Assembly (NCBI GenBank): GCA_001414485.1 | Contig: LLEY01000202.1 | Coordinates: 35,332-99,331, forward strand | From: Calycina herbarum | Taxonomy: Eukaryota > Ascomycota > Leotiomycetes > Helotiales > Pezizellaceae | Reading direction: 5' to 3' | DNA length: 64,000 bases | Part shown: positions 24,090 to 34,188 of the stretch, one piece after another | Layout of the letters: every line of letters begins with the position of its first letter | Numbering within the stretch: the stretch's first letter is position 1 | The notes under the pieces: generated by a model | Databases searched by the model: none | Seen by the model: the letters and a program-made list of their open reading frames with translations, nothing else | Told to the model about the DNA's origin: nothing | Position numbers and translations under genes: made by a program

Positions 24090-24386
24090 TTTTGGCTTTT
24101 GTAGAGGGGTTTTGTGATTGAGTTGGGAATTTGGATTTGGTTCAGGTATGTTCTTGTTTGTTTGTTGAAGTGAGAGGCGATAGCTTTTGGTGTCAAAAGC
24201 TCCAGGCTGTGAGGGTGACGCGCTTTGGTGGGGCATCAAAAAATCTGGGGTCTGTGCAGGGAAAGCTCTGGGCTATACAATTTGGAGCTTGCGACAATAC
24301 ACGATTCCTTTTTCTTCTTCAAAGCTTCGAGAACGAAGGGTCTCTTTGCCTTCTATGTACAATTTCTTATGATAATTGGGGCAGCT
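24090..24386. promoter_or_regulatory. Bidirectional promoter region TMA17-like / PCP1
   Basis: 297 bp between divergent starts. The PCP1 frame is open through much of it. I see no recognisable element. Confidence 0.4.
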
Positions 24387-26096
24387 ATGACCATCAATCT
24401 CTGGTCGCCAGCCTCACGATCACTATGTCTAAATAGTCGACCCATTCTCCAAACATGCTACAAAATCGATAGCCTTGCCGCGAGGCTCGCACAGCGCCAG
24501 ACTCGATCAATTTCGAATTCATGTTCACGAGCTTTGAAGGGGACAAGTAGCGGTGGATTGTGCCAATGGAGTAGGGAAGCTCAGAGGACAAAGTCGAATC
24601 CAAACTTCGGACGCCAAACTGCGACTAGGTCGTATACCTCGAAGCGCATACTTACGGAATTCAACGAATTGCCAAAAGACTACAACCCGAAGGTCGGCCT
24701 ACCATTTCGAGCCACTCCCTTAACGAAAGATGAAGTGGCAGAGATATTTGGAAAACGGGTAGACACTACATCAGCGAACCGACTCTTGAAGCTATTACAC
24801 GGATGTCGGGTGGCAGGAACGCTCGAAGATCCCAATTCTATTACTACAGTACCCGGTGTCCCAAAGCGCCATACAGAAACTGGACTTGAATGGCTGAGGA
24901 AGACAGTTCCAGTCAACGAGGTTGTGAATGCCGGGTTAAGAGCAGAGGAGGAGCTTGCGGCCATGGGGGAGGAAGTCGGTGACACTAGCCCCAAAAGCGA
25001 TAAATGGGAACCCAATAAGGCCACACCGGAAGATGGACCTTATGGGAATGGAGTGTTGAGTCAAGTGAAGAAGATGGTTAAAGCTGACCAGGCCAGAGAA
25101 GCAGCGAGGAAAGAACAAGAGGAGAAGGAGAAAGAGGTAGCGAGGTTAAACGAGCCGGTGGAGATACCACAAAGTACCAGTACATCGTTGGAAACCATGA
25201 CGCCAAAAGTAACGATGGAAACCTATCAAGGGGGCGATAAATACAAGCACTGGGTGGCGCGAGCAAAAACCATAGATACCATGGAGCCACCTGTAATGAC
25301 TAGTTTCCAACGACTATTCCCTTCTGCGCTGGTCGTTTTAGCAACAATAGCCGCCAGTATTACATTCGTTCTGGTCTATACACCTCCCAAAAATTCGGCA
25401 AGATTGTGGCCCGATACTCCTCCTTCAGCTGCAACGATAGCAGGAATTATTGTCATCAATACAGCAGTGTTAATCGCTTGGAGAATACCCCCAGCATGGA
25501 GGTTCATGAACAAGTACTTTTATAGCGTCACCGCCTACCCATATGCTCTAAGTAGCATAGGAAACATTTTCTCGCATACCAGTTTCACCCATTACGCGGT
25601 CAACATGGCTCTACTCTGGTTCATCGGAACCCGACTCCACGATGAGATTGGTCGGGCCAACTTCCTAGCTGTCTATGTCAGCTCTGGTGTCTTTGGTACC
25701 TTCGCTTCATTGACCGTCTCGGTACTTTGCAAGAATATGGCACGTTTATCTCTCGGTGCATCAGGGGCTATTTGTGGACTTGTAGCCACCTATCTCACAC
25801 TCAACGCCAGCAACAAGGTTGATTTCTTTGGATTCCCGCCGGAAGGTTGGCCATCCATATCAGCATTGTCTTTGCTCGGTTTCGTGGTATTTCTTGAAGC
25901 CATCGCCTTAAGAAAGGAATTGAGAACTAGGTCTGGGACGATTGATCATGTTTCGCATTTGGGGGGTTATGCGGCGGGAATAGGGTGCTCGCAGCTCATT
26001 CAGTTGAGGCAGCAGAGGAGGAGAGCTATTGAGATTGAGAGAAGGAGGAATATGGGGTTTGTGGATAGTATTAAAGAGGGGAGAGTTTCCAAGTAG
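24387..26096 (+). CDS. PCP1: Mitochondrial rhomboid protease
   Basis: Intronless, 569 residues from the ATG at 24387; another in-frame ATG lies at 24369. The N-terminus is Arg/Ser-rich with few acidic residues, like a mitochondrial presequence (RLAQRQTRSISNSCSRAL). Membrane helices start near residue 310 (LVVLATIAASITFVLVY). Rhomboid signatures are HTSFTHYAVNMALLWFIG, the catalytic serine in SLGASGAICG (Ser459) and the catalytic histidine in DHVSHLGGYAAG (His524). It cleaves single-pass proteins of the inner membrane; in yeast Pcp1 processes Mgm1 and Ccp1. The long linker of about residues 190-300 is charged. The extra helix ahead of the six-helix core matches the mitochondrial (PARL-type) subfamily. 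Confidence 0.9.
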   Translation: MTINLWSPASRSLCLNSRPILQTCYKIDSLAARLAQRQTRSISNSCSRALKGTSSGGLCQWSREAQRTKSNPNFGRQTATRSYTSKRILTEFNELPKDYNPKVGLPFRATPLTKDEVAEIFGKRVDTTSANRLLKLLHGCRVAGTLEDPNSITTVPGVPKRHTETGLEWLRKTVPVNEVVNAGLRAEEELAAMGEEVGDTSPKSDKWEPNKATPEDGPYGNGVLSQVKKMVKADQAREAARKEQEEKEKEVARLNEPVEIPQSTSTSLETMTPKVTMETYQGGDKYKHWVARAKTIDTMEPPVMTSFQRLFPSALVVLATIAASITFVLVYTPPKNSARLWPDTPPSAATIAGIIVINTAVLIAWRIPPAWRFMNKYFYSVTAYPYALSSIGNIFSHTSFTHYAVNMALLWFIGTRLHDEIGRANFLAVYVSSGVFGTFASLTVSVLCKNMARLSLGASGAICGLVATYLTLNASNKVDFFGFPPEGWPSISALSLLGFVVFLEAIALRKELRTRSGTIDHVSHLGGYAAGIGCSQLIQLRQQRRRAIEIERRRNMGFVDSIKEGRVSK

Positions 26097-26702
26097 AATG
26101 GTGTTTGGCCAGGCTTTGGTAGGCTTTGGTTGGTTGGGTGTAAAATCAGATGTATATATTGATGAACATAGAAACGATATCCAACTCTTCGATTTACATA
26201 GGTATAATAACCAACCCTTTATTGGGAGTGTCTGAGGGCTGTCGATTAAGCGAGGTGCGCTTCCCCTGATGGGTTTTCAGTGTAAGTGCATCCCCATTAC
26301 TTTATTCTCAATTTTCGTGTTACAACTTAAAATGGACACTTGAAGTGAATGAGTACCCTTGATTCTACTCTTCACAACAAGAGTTTCTATGTTGACTTAC
26401 AAGAAGCATTGTACCACAAGGACAAGCAAGTTGAAGCAACCAAGCCACCCATGAGTACCACAGCCCCATGATCTTGTTGGTGACTGACTTTGTCGTGGTG
26501 CTATGATTCAGAGAGAACCAATGGCCATTCCAAGATTATTCATAGAATACTCCTAGTGAGTAAATTACCATTCCAAAACTAGTTTATAAGTCTATTCCTC
26601 CTCCCTAAACTAATTTTGTTTCTCAGTACTTACCTAACAGCAATTACAACACCACTCAAGGTTTACAACATCAAAAACTTTGTCCAACTACTACCTCTCA
26701 AG
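26097..26702. other. Intergenic region
   Basis: 606 bp between two rightward genes; I see no gene, repeat or RNA. Confidence 0.45.
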
Positions 26703-27938
26703 ATGCCTACCACTTTAATGTCGCTCCCCAAGGAGATCCGAGAGAAAATCCTACAGCAAGCTTTCTCTATCGACAACAACACCTCCTTTCGAAAGATTGA
26801 CGACGAGTCTTGGACTAGCCCCAGTCAGATGGATTGGAAACCACTAGCTCTTTTCAGTCTTTTCGAGCTGAAGCACCAACTGTCAGCGGAGGCGGTGGAG
26901 TGTTTTCACAGAGAGAATACTCTTATATCCCTGGGTATTCATACTAATACTGAGCCATTCTTAGAGACAAGTTATCTCACAGCTTGGATCATGACGGTCA
27001 TTCCCACGATGAGATTGACCAAGCATACTCGAGATGCTGCCATGCGAATTGATATTTACCGAGACACCTGCCGACAAAATTGGAAGGCCTTGGACCAGAA
27101 CGATGAATCAGAATTTTTCCTAATGACTTCGCGTCATCTTTTTCTCTTAGTAGGGGTTCTCAACGCCGCTTCATCCGATCTTGCATTCAACCACAGCTTC
27201 AGCAGAGCTCCTTCTGATATAGATTCCAGAATATCCTTGGATTTCAATACAGAAAGCAGGTACTACAAACCCTCTCGTATACGAACAAGTCAGATGATGA
27301 ATGGACTGAAAGGCATTCGATGTCATAAAAGTGAACGAGAATTCCATATCCAAGGCCTAGACGATAACCAACGAGCGGAATTTTTGAAGGCTTCAAACCT
27401 TCCTCGATTAAGCAGCAAAGAATCATTCATGGAAGCTCGACGTCTTAGGGATCATGGGCTTGCTCTCGCTGCACTTGGATATCATGTTGCTGCAAGATCG
27501 CAATATATTCTGGCAACGCTGACGATGTTGGCTGCAACAATGGAACCCGGTTTCTTGGGGAGCAGCTGCTTCGAGCTTGAGGTGTTTCCGCTTGTTCTTT
27601 CAACATTGGCGGGATGTGTTGAAGGAAGTATTGACCTTGGTATTGTGGTGGAAGTAAACCCTGGCCCCCTAATGACAACGGCTTTGACTCCATTGGGTAA
27701 AGAGGTAGCGCCTGGTCCCGACCAGTATTGGTTTTCTCGTTTTCAATATCGGCAAGCGATCGAGGAGCTTAAAGAAGTTCTAAATGAACAAGGACAGGAT
27801 GAGGACCTGTGGAAAGTTGCTTGGATTGTGGAGCTTGAATTTTTAGCGGCTCGGACTCCCACAGATGAACACAGAAATTTGAGCAAAGCTAAGCGAGTAA
27901 CTATGGTTATCGAGGCTCTTAGAGCTATAGAAGTGTAG
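26703..27938 (+). CDS. F-box-like fungal protein of unknown function
   Basis: Intronless, 411 residues from the ATG at 26703 (MPTTLMSLPKEIREKIL). The opening LPKEIREKIL resembles the first helix of F-box-like domains common in expanded fungal families, where the domain recruits substrates to SCF ubiquitin ligases. The rest (FHRENTLISLGIHTNTEPF, LTKHTRDAAMRIDIYRD, GLALAALGYHVAARSQYIL) is mostly helical with one TPR-like segment and no recognised domain. It is the last gene before the repeat-rich island and has normal codon use. F-box identity is tentative because only about ten residues support it. Confidence 0.6.
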   Translation: MPTTLMSLPKEIREKILQQAFSIDNNTSFRKIDDESWTSPSQMDWKPLALFSLFELKHQLSAEAVECFHRENTLISLGIHTNTEPFLETSYLTAWIMTVIPTMRLTKHTRDAAMRIDIYRDTCRQNWKALDQNDESEFFLMTSRHLFLLVGVLNAASSDLAFNHSFSRAPSDIDSRISLDFNTESRYYKPSRIRTSQMMNGLKGIRCHKSEREFHIQGLDDNQRAEFLKASNLPRLSSKESFMEARRLRDHGLALAALGYHVAARSQYILATLTMLAATMEPGFLGSSCFELEVFPLVLSTLAGCVEGSIDLGIVVEVNPGPLMTTALTPLGKEVAPGPDQYWFSRFQYRQAIEELKEVLNEQGQDEDLWKVAWIVELEFLAARTPTDEHRNLSKAKRVTMVIEALRAIEV

Positions 27939-28539
27939 TCTGGATATTATAAACAATATTAATCACTATTCTCTAAAGATATTCGAAGAAATCGCTTAAT
28001 TATGCCTCTGTGAACACTCTGTTTAAAACTGTGTAAAATTGATCCAGTATACCAGATAGGGACAGATATGTAGAGTTCGCGGACGAAGAGAGGAGTACGA
28101 GCTGCTTCATGGGGTTACCACTTTTCTGTATAGTCAGTGTCTTGTATCGATAGACCAGGTAAGAGAATTAGGCATGGATCCGCGAACACCTACTTGACTT
28201 GTGATTGTGTGAAACAGTCTGGAAGAATTTAAAGTATTGTTCAAGAAGGCTCGAAGAATGAGTATTCTCGATTCTCGATTCTACAAAATTCTCTAGAACA
28301 ATAATCGTGATTGTACGAGTTCTACTCAAGTAATAAGAAAGGGGGCGTTCACAGAGTGATCTCCCTTCTTTTAGATAAACCAGAGGCGGTTTGTCTTTCA
28401 TTCGACAATGTTTGCTGCATCTCCATTGATGCTTCTGTCTGTTGAATAAGACTCTTCTCCTCGAAGTTTGCAATCGTATTGGGAATTTAAGGGACAACCT
28501 CAGACTTATAAAAGAGCTGTGCAAAGTTGCCTGTCATAT
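27939..28539. other. Intergenic, start of AT-rich island
   Basis: About 600 bp up to the 58-nt inverted repeat. Only short, overlapping ORFs are present and none is supported. Confidence 0.45.
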
Positions 28540-29289
28540 AGTCAGTTGCGATTTAAGCTTTAAATGGGTGGTTTGGTTTAGTTCTACTTATTATATAAAA
28601 TATCCGTACATAAGAATAACAAAAAAAGTCAACCACATCTATAGCAGCTACAACTCTATACCTAAAACAGCTACAGCTCTCTACCTACCTCTCGAAGTCT
28701 CCCCTCTAAGCTATAGCCCCTCGAATCATATACAAAGAAAAAAAGGCTATTTATAAAGCAATTAATAATAGCCTAAGTACTCCTAATCTATAAGATATTA
28801 TAAAGGATATTAGACATAGTAAAGAGTATATCTACTTTATCTTTTAAGATATTCTTAACTAAGCAGGTCTTATAAGGGAGTAATAGATTAGATAGTATAC
28901 TAGGGACTATAAGAAAAGGATAAAGAGAAGGCGAAGAAGAGAGAAGGAGAAGGAGGGGGAAAGAAAAGAAAGGGAGAGAGCTAGACAAGAATAGAAGGAG
29001 GCAATAGATAAGGAGGGGAGGAGACTAGCTACGAAGTATAAAGAGGAGGCTAGGCAGGAAGGACTGGAAACATATAAGAAGTGGCTAGAGATATACGTAA
29101 AGAATAGAGAGTTATTTAGCAACACCGACGACGATTCTAAGGACTCTACATACTCTAAGAGCTATTCTAGTAGTTCTAAGGACGAGTAGAAGAATTTTTT
29201 TAAACTTTTTACTATTCTTATACACGGCTAATATATAATAAGTAGAACTAAACCAAACCACCCATTTAAAGCTTAAATCGCAACTGACT
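28540..29289. mobile_element. TIR-flanked DNA element, degenerate core (750 bp)
   Basis: Positions 28540-28597 and 29232-29289 are perfect inverted copies (58 of 58 bases; ends AGTCAGTTGCG and CGCAACTGACT). A weaker similarity continues about 30 nt inward (TAAGAATA blocks). The interior is very TA-rich and poor in CA, then purine-rich at 28.92-29.03 kb. In broken frames it resembles a Lys/Arg/Glu-rich C-terminal tail such as that of pogo/Fot1-type transposases, but that is weak. No intact transposase is present. A clear target duplication is not visible (flanks CATAT and GTACA). Best read as a non-autonomous or decayed class II element. Confidence 0.8.
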
Positions 29290-29388
29290 GTACAAATCAT
29301 AGTATTTCCTTAATAATAGGGTACCAACATGAACTCTATTTCGATTCTGCCAAAAAATGCCCACTTAAACAAGCATAGCATTTCCCTC

Positions 29389-30700
29389 TCAAACAATCTC
29401 GGCGACAGGCCCCCTCTCCATCCGTTTGCCAGAAGCCTTCTCACTAACAGACCCAAACTGCACAGTCTTCGTTATACCCCCATAACTTATCAACGTCCTC
29501 CCATGTCCCTCGCTAGCAGAGTCCGGTATTCGTTCACCCTGGTTCCGATATGCATTCGTGATTGCACGCGAGGTTCGCATGTTATATGTACTCCCTCCTC
29601 CTAAATTCCCGGACTTTCCAGTAGATTTGTTGCTCGAGAAGGAAGAGGATGTGCGTCGAAGTATCGCGCGGAGGAGGGGACGGAGAGCAGTGAGCGAGAC
29701 GATCGTTAGGGCTGTTGCGTATTCGGCTGTTGCTAAGATGTCTTTTGCTGAGGCTGCGGCGGGCGCTCTTCGTTGAACGGATTGAGGAGATGGAGTGGGG
29801 GTCATTGGTCGATGGGGCGTTGAGTTTGAGGATGAATCTTGGCTGATTACCATGTTGGCGAAGCGGGCAATGCTTACAACGAGGGTAACGATTCCTAGGC
29901 CGAACACGCAAGTGAGTCCTATGATTTGAGTTTTGCGTTTTTGGCGGCCATTCTGGGTTTTATGTCTGTTTTTGCCGAGTATTGGGAGGATGAAGAATGG
30001 GATTATGAAGACTGTATTTGTTAGCTGAGAAATTCCTTATGTGAGGTCCATAGAGCATACTCAATACTTCGGTAACAAAGTTCATTGACCAGTTGATTGA
30101 AACTAGTTGCATAGAAGTAAATGCCGAACAAGTGGGATCACTTTGCCACAAAATTGCAACATTAGGTCCGCACCAAAAGGTATCAACAAAAAAAGATGTC
30201 ATAGAACAACAGATAGTCAATCCGGTGACGCAGTACAAAGCTATTCGTAATTTGGGAAGTGTATTTGGTATCAAGGTGAAGTAAAAGGCCAGAATACTGA
30301 ATTTCCCGAAGTACATTCCAAAATCGAAAAAGTAGTTGGTTGCTAGCCTGATCTGTTGGTCGCTAATATTAGCCTTGATTTGAACCTAAGGGGAACCGAT
30401 CAACTCAACTTCCCGAGAGCAATAGCTGAATTACTGGCTGTTGATGTTTTCATTTGCTGATTGAGGGTATCACATATAACCATTCCCATGGCGGAAAACC
30501 CCCCACAAACCAGCCAGATATCAGAAACCCAGAGATGAAGTTGTTTGTAGATGACTCGCACTACCAAGCGAAGACCTATGAAGGTAAAAGTCATGGCTAT
30601 CAAAACCCATTTTATGGCCTAGAATTGTTGTTAGTACAAATCCTCTGGATTGCGATGGATATCAACACACAATGACTCCACTCGCAGTAAGCACAACCAT
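29389..30700 (-). CDS. Rhodopsin-fold fungal membrane protein (Pth11/SAT4-like)
   Basis: Four exons, 30700-30671, 30618-30410, 30362-30061 and 30011-29389, join in phase to 387 residues. Successive hydrophobic segments are KWVLIAMTFTFIGLRLVV, DIWLVCGGFSAMGMVI, FGKFSILAFYFTLI, LRIALYCVTGLTICCSM, VLIFIIPFFILPIL, IIGLTCVFGLGIVTLVV and a late ATALTIVSLTALRPLL. The order, the RLVVRV and loop patterns and the Cys pair fit the fungal seven-helix integral membrane family related to Pth11/SAT4. The C-terminus is Ser-rich, probably cytoplasmic. Pth11 members sense surface cues, but function here is not shown. Exon 1 is short and the donors of introns 1 (GTGTGT) and 2 (GTTGAG) are weak, so the start is uncertain. 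The stop lies 100 bp from the 750-bp element. Confidence 0.7.
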
Positions 30701-31728
30701 ATTGACAAGATCTCAAAAGATGCACTGCACCGGTATATAAAAAAGCAGAAAGCAAAACGAGTATCAATTATCACCACACACCGAATAGTACACGAAAAAG
30801 AAGAGTATGCAGAAATTCAAGAGAAAACCACCCGAACTTCATGCGACTATTAGTATCTCCCACCCAAATCTGTGTTAAGCGACCTGATATCCAGCTTCCA
30901 CGCACAGCCCCACGAAAACACTATACGCGCGACGATACGCGTCCTCTAACCCATCGTGGCGAGAAACCGGGGGACGCGTCCGCCGGAAAAATAAAAACCT
31001 AATCGCTAATATCAACGTCCAGATATATTCGGGGATCACCCTGATTTCGGCTTTCTTTTGGTCGAACTCGACATGTGAGGCTATCCGTTTTCTGGCATCG
31101 CCTTCCCAATTTGATATCCCGCAGACGGTGAAACGATAACAGATGCATTTGAGGATAGATTTACGAAAACTTGATCAGAAGATACAGATTCTCAGAAGCC
31201 AGACGGCATTTCAATTATGAAAGTGCGAATGAAGTTATAAAATACGCAAGGAAAAAGTGCCGGCTGCCCCTCTTCTCCATATAATCCACTTGAGGTTCCC
31301 CGAGGTCAGAACCCAGAGATTCGTCGACAGAAAACAGGGAAGACAAGATCGGTTACTCATTTCACGGACCACAAACTTCTGGCCCTGAAACCTGGAATGT
31401 TCTTTCCGGTTCCCGGTAGAAATAGAAAAAGAAAGGTGGGTGTGACGCCAAATAGCAATGGTACATTTCTCATCGTTTGTCTTGAGAAACACTTGACCAA
31501 GGTACAATCATATGAAGGAGGTGCAAAAGAAGGGAAAATTCTCGAACAAAAGACATCCAGATCTGCAATCGAAGATTCCCGCCTTCAGATGCTTCGCGGG
31601 ATCTTCGATTGACACCCGTTGATGTGGAGAGTTATGGACACATGGAGACAATTATACCTTGTATCGCTGAGCAAGCCACGTCAACTCCGAAACAATATTG
31701 GAATTCGAGGAAGTTTGATTCGATGGTA
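30701..31728. other. Intergenic region up to the MITE
   Basis: About 1 kb with only short ORFs; nothing recognisable apart from what may be old repeat sequence. Confidence 0.4.
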
Positions 31729-31815
31729 CTCCCCCCCCCCTAAACTAAATGTAACCGCACGGCCGCTGTGCCATACTAAATGTCTGTGCACTCTACATTT
31801 TGTTTAGGGGGGGAG
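31729..31815. mobile_element. 87-bp MITE with TA target duplication
   Basis: Inverted ends CTCCC(C)nTAAAC...AAATGTA and TACATTT..GTTTAGGGGGGGAG flank a short centre, and TA precedes (31727-31728) and follows (31816-31817). A TA duplication and CTCCC ends fit Stowaway/Tc1-mariner-type miniature elements. The C tract is 10 nt on the left and the G tract 7 nt on the right, so the arms differ by homopolymer length. Confidence 0.8.
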
Positions 31816-32912
31816 TATAGAGAGATCTCGGGAATTGAAGATATAGGGCTGTACAGGGGTTCTCTTGGCATTTTTTTGGCGGAGAACTTCCCCTTCCCTG
31901 TCAGCCTCAAGATATAAGGCTCCAAAGACATCAACTTCGAGACTTCCACTCGCTGTTTCTGTGATAAAGGTTAAAGGTACACGTGGAGACACCGCTTGAA
32001 TCCAAAGCCTCGAAGATTGGTTCGCTGGCCAGCTTCCTCAATTCGCCAGCTTCTTGATGGTTATCGGCACTGTGGCTATCAGACAGGATTGGAGATATCG
32101 TCTCGACTGTACAAGTGTCGTCGGCGAACCTTTGTTGCCTCCATACGAGATAAATACCTAAGTTCAGCGGACATTGACTCCTGCTTTTGCGGGATGATGC
32201 CTCAGTGCCCCCCTGTTGACCCTACCTCGCTATGAACAATAAAAGCGGCATTGAAACAATCCGTATTAACCTAAATATTTCCAGACTTATAAAACAATTA
32301 AAGTCAGGACATCGTGACAGATATTTACTGCCGCTTTCCTGCATCGTGACCAATGAGCAACGTCTATACGCTCCTTTTTATGAGACATTTTTCTCGACGT
32401 TGCAGCTGGGCATTGTAGAAATCGGAAAGGATGCAACCTCGACGCCTACTTTAAGACAACATAAGTAAGCATTCGTGCTTTTGGTCGGGGCGAAAGAATA
32501 GCGATACAGTGCTCTTTCTAGCTGATTCTTATGACACCGTTTTCTTTTGATTCTTAGACCCTCCCCTGTTGGGAATTTTGGAAGCGATGATCGGAGTTTG
32601 TTGGCTATCATAAAAAGGAAGAAGGAAAGGAGGTTTTTTTTAACTTCAGTCTAGATATACTATGATTAGATATACTTTAATGTTGAAAAATACTCGACTT
32701 TTTAGATATGAACGCAATATAAAATCCCCCATGCTTTCTCTCTCTCTCTCTCTTTTTAAGTAAACAGTTTTTCAGCAAGTAAAAGCTTTGTTTAAATTGT
32801 CAAAGTGATAAAACACAAAACACATGTTCGTAAGCTTTTGTTTGACTTTGGAATTTGAAAACGCACGTCAGAACATAGAAGTAAATTGAGATTAGATGAA
32901 GAATTACTGGTA
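31816..32912. other. AT-rich intergenic region
   Basis: 1.1 kb with a (TC)n microsatellite at about 32737-32753. Short ORFs only; no supported gene. Confidence 0.4.
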
Positions 32913-32954
32913 ACGTCTGTCCCTGGGTCAAGAGACGCACCCCGTCACGAGACG

Positions 32955-34188
32955 AATCTATAGTTTAGGAATCTTAACTTTTTTCTTAGCAAGTCTACGA
33001 AGTTATTATTAATATATCACTATTCTTTAACCGTTTCTCCCTAAACAGACTAGTTAACAATAAGAAAAAGAAAAGTGTTGTTTATGTTGTCAATTCTTTT
33101 AATCACGCCACTGATTACCGCTTCTGCTGTTCCCCCCTGCTTAATCGCGACTTCAAAATTCGGAGCATTTAGGGAAAGGTTTTATGAAGAAAGAATATAA
33201 CTCCAAGTTTTGAAGATACTCAGAGACGAAAATAATACTGTCCGGGAGTTACGCCGTGCGAGAGGGGTATAAACGCCACATGTTTTAGCTTCAGAGTTTA
33301 GTGCTTAGTAATGTGTATTAGCCTAATTACGATATACTGTATTCAAGTCCGGGCTCGCTATATTTTACTCAGCTACTTCTCTCAAGTCTGGTCATATATG
33401 TAGCGTAAGGGCAGGTTTCTCGAACTTTCCATAGGCAGGTGCGCGGCAGCACACGGGTGCTTGAGCGATAGGATAATATAGACAAAGCTAGCCAAGTACT
33501 GGCATAGGCGTTCCTCCTGGCGTGCCTAAATTGTGATGGAATTGTAATGGAAGTTATGAAAGTAATGAATATGGGGGTATGGATGGTGGATACAGTGGAC
33601 TCACTGATTGAGGCTTACAAATGTGGACACTGCGGACAGTGGACAGTGGACTCGCTTAATAAGGATTACAAATGTGATCAACACCAAAGACTGTGGACTT
33701 ATTTAATAGCTTTGTTTCTTTAGAACTCTTGCTAGCTTTGTAGTTAATCTCTTTCATCGTACTGTCCTAGACGTACATTCTTACATAACTTATACCGTGC
33801 CTTTACAGATCATAGCGATGTCCCGCATAGTAGAATGTTCCAGGAATCCATGACAAATAACCTATCTGACAAATAGCCCATCTAACAAATAGCCTATCGA
33901 AAACACAAAAAGTAAGAAAAGAATATGTAGCGGTGGTGGCGTCAAGTAGCTAACAAGGGCCTTAGCGAGGGACTTGGCCCAAGCCTCTACTATGGTTCCT
34001 CACAGTTCTCTTTGTTTCTACAAAGAAAATAATAGTATTACGTAAGATAAAGAGCCTGACAACTTTAGAAGATACTAGAAACTAATAGGCAATATTAATT
34101 TACTATAAAGGCATAGACTCCCCTAGGACTCTCTATGAAATAGAGAAAAAAAGAAAAAGAGATATAATAAGATAACGATATAACGCGA
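32955..34188. other. Non-coding AT-rich stretch inside the inverted-repeat unit
   Basis: 1.2 kb with no open gene. It contains a loose duplication around 33.59-33.68 kb (two copies of a GTGGACTC...TTACAAATGTG block) and the 16-bp tandem array. A decayed retro-element is possible but unproven. Confidence 0.4.
33852..33899. repeat. 16-bp tandem repeat, three copies
   Basis: Consecutive units start at 33852, 33868 and 33884 (GACAAATARCCYATCT-like) with few differences. Confidence 0.8.

Noticed and set aside
33335..33362. TTCAAGTCCGGGCTCGC, resembling a tRNA B box
   Set aside because: No acceptor stem, A box or anticodon arm could be folded around it.
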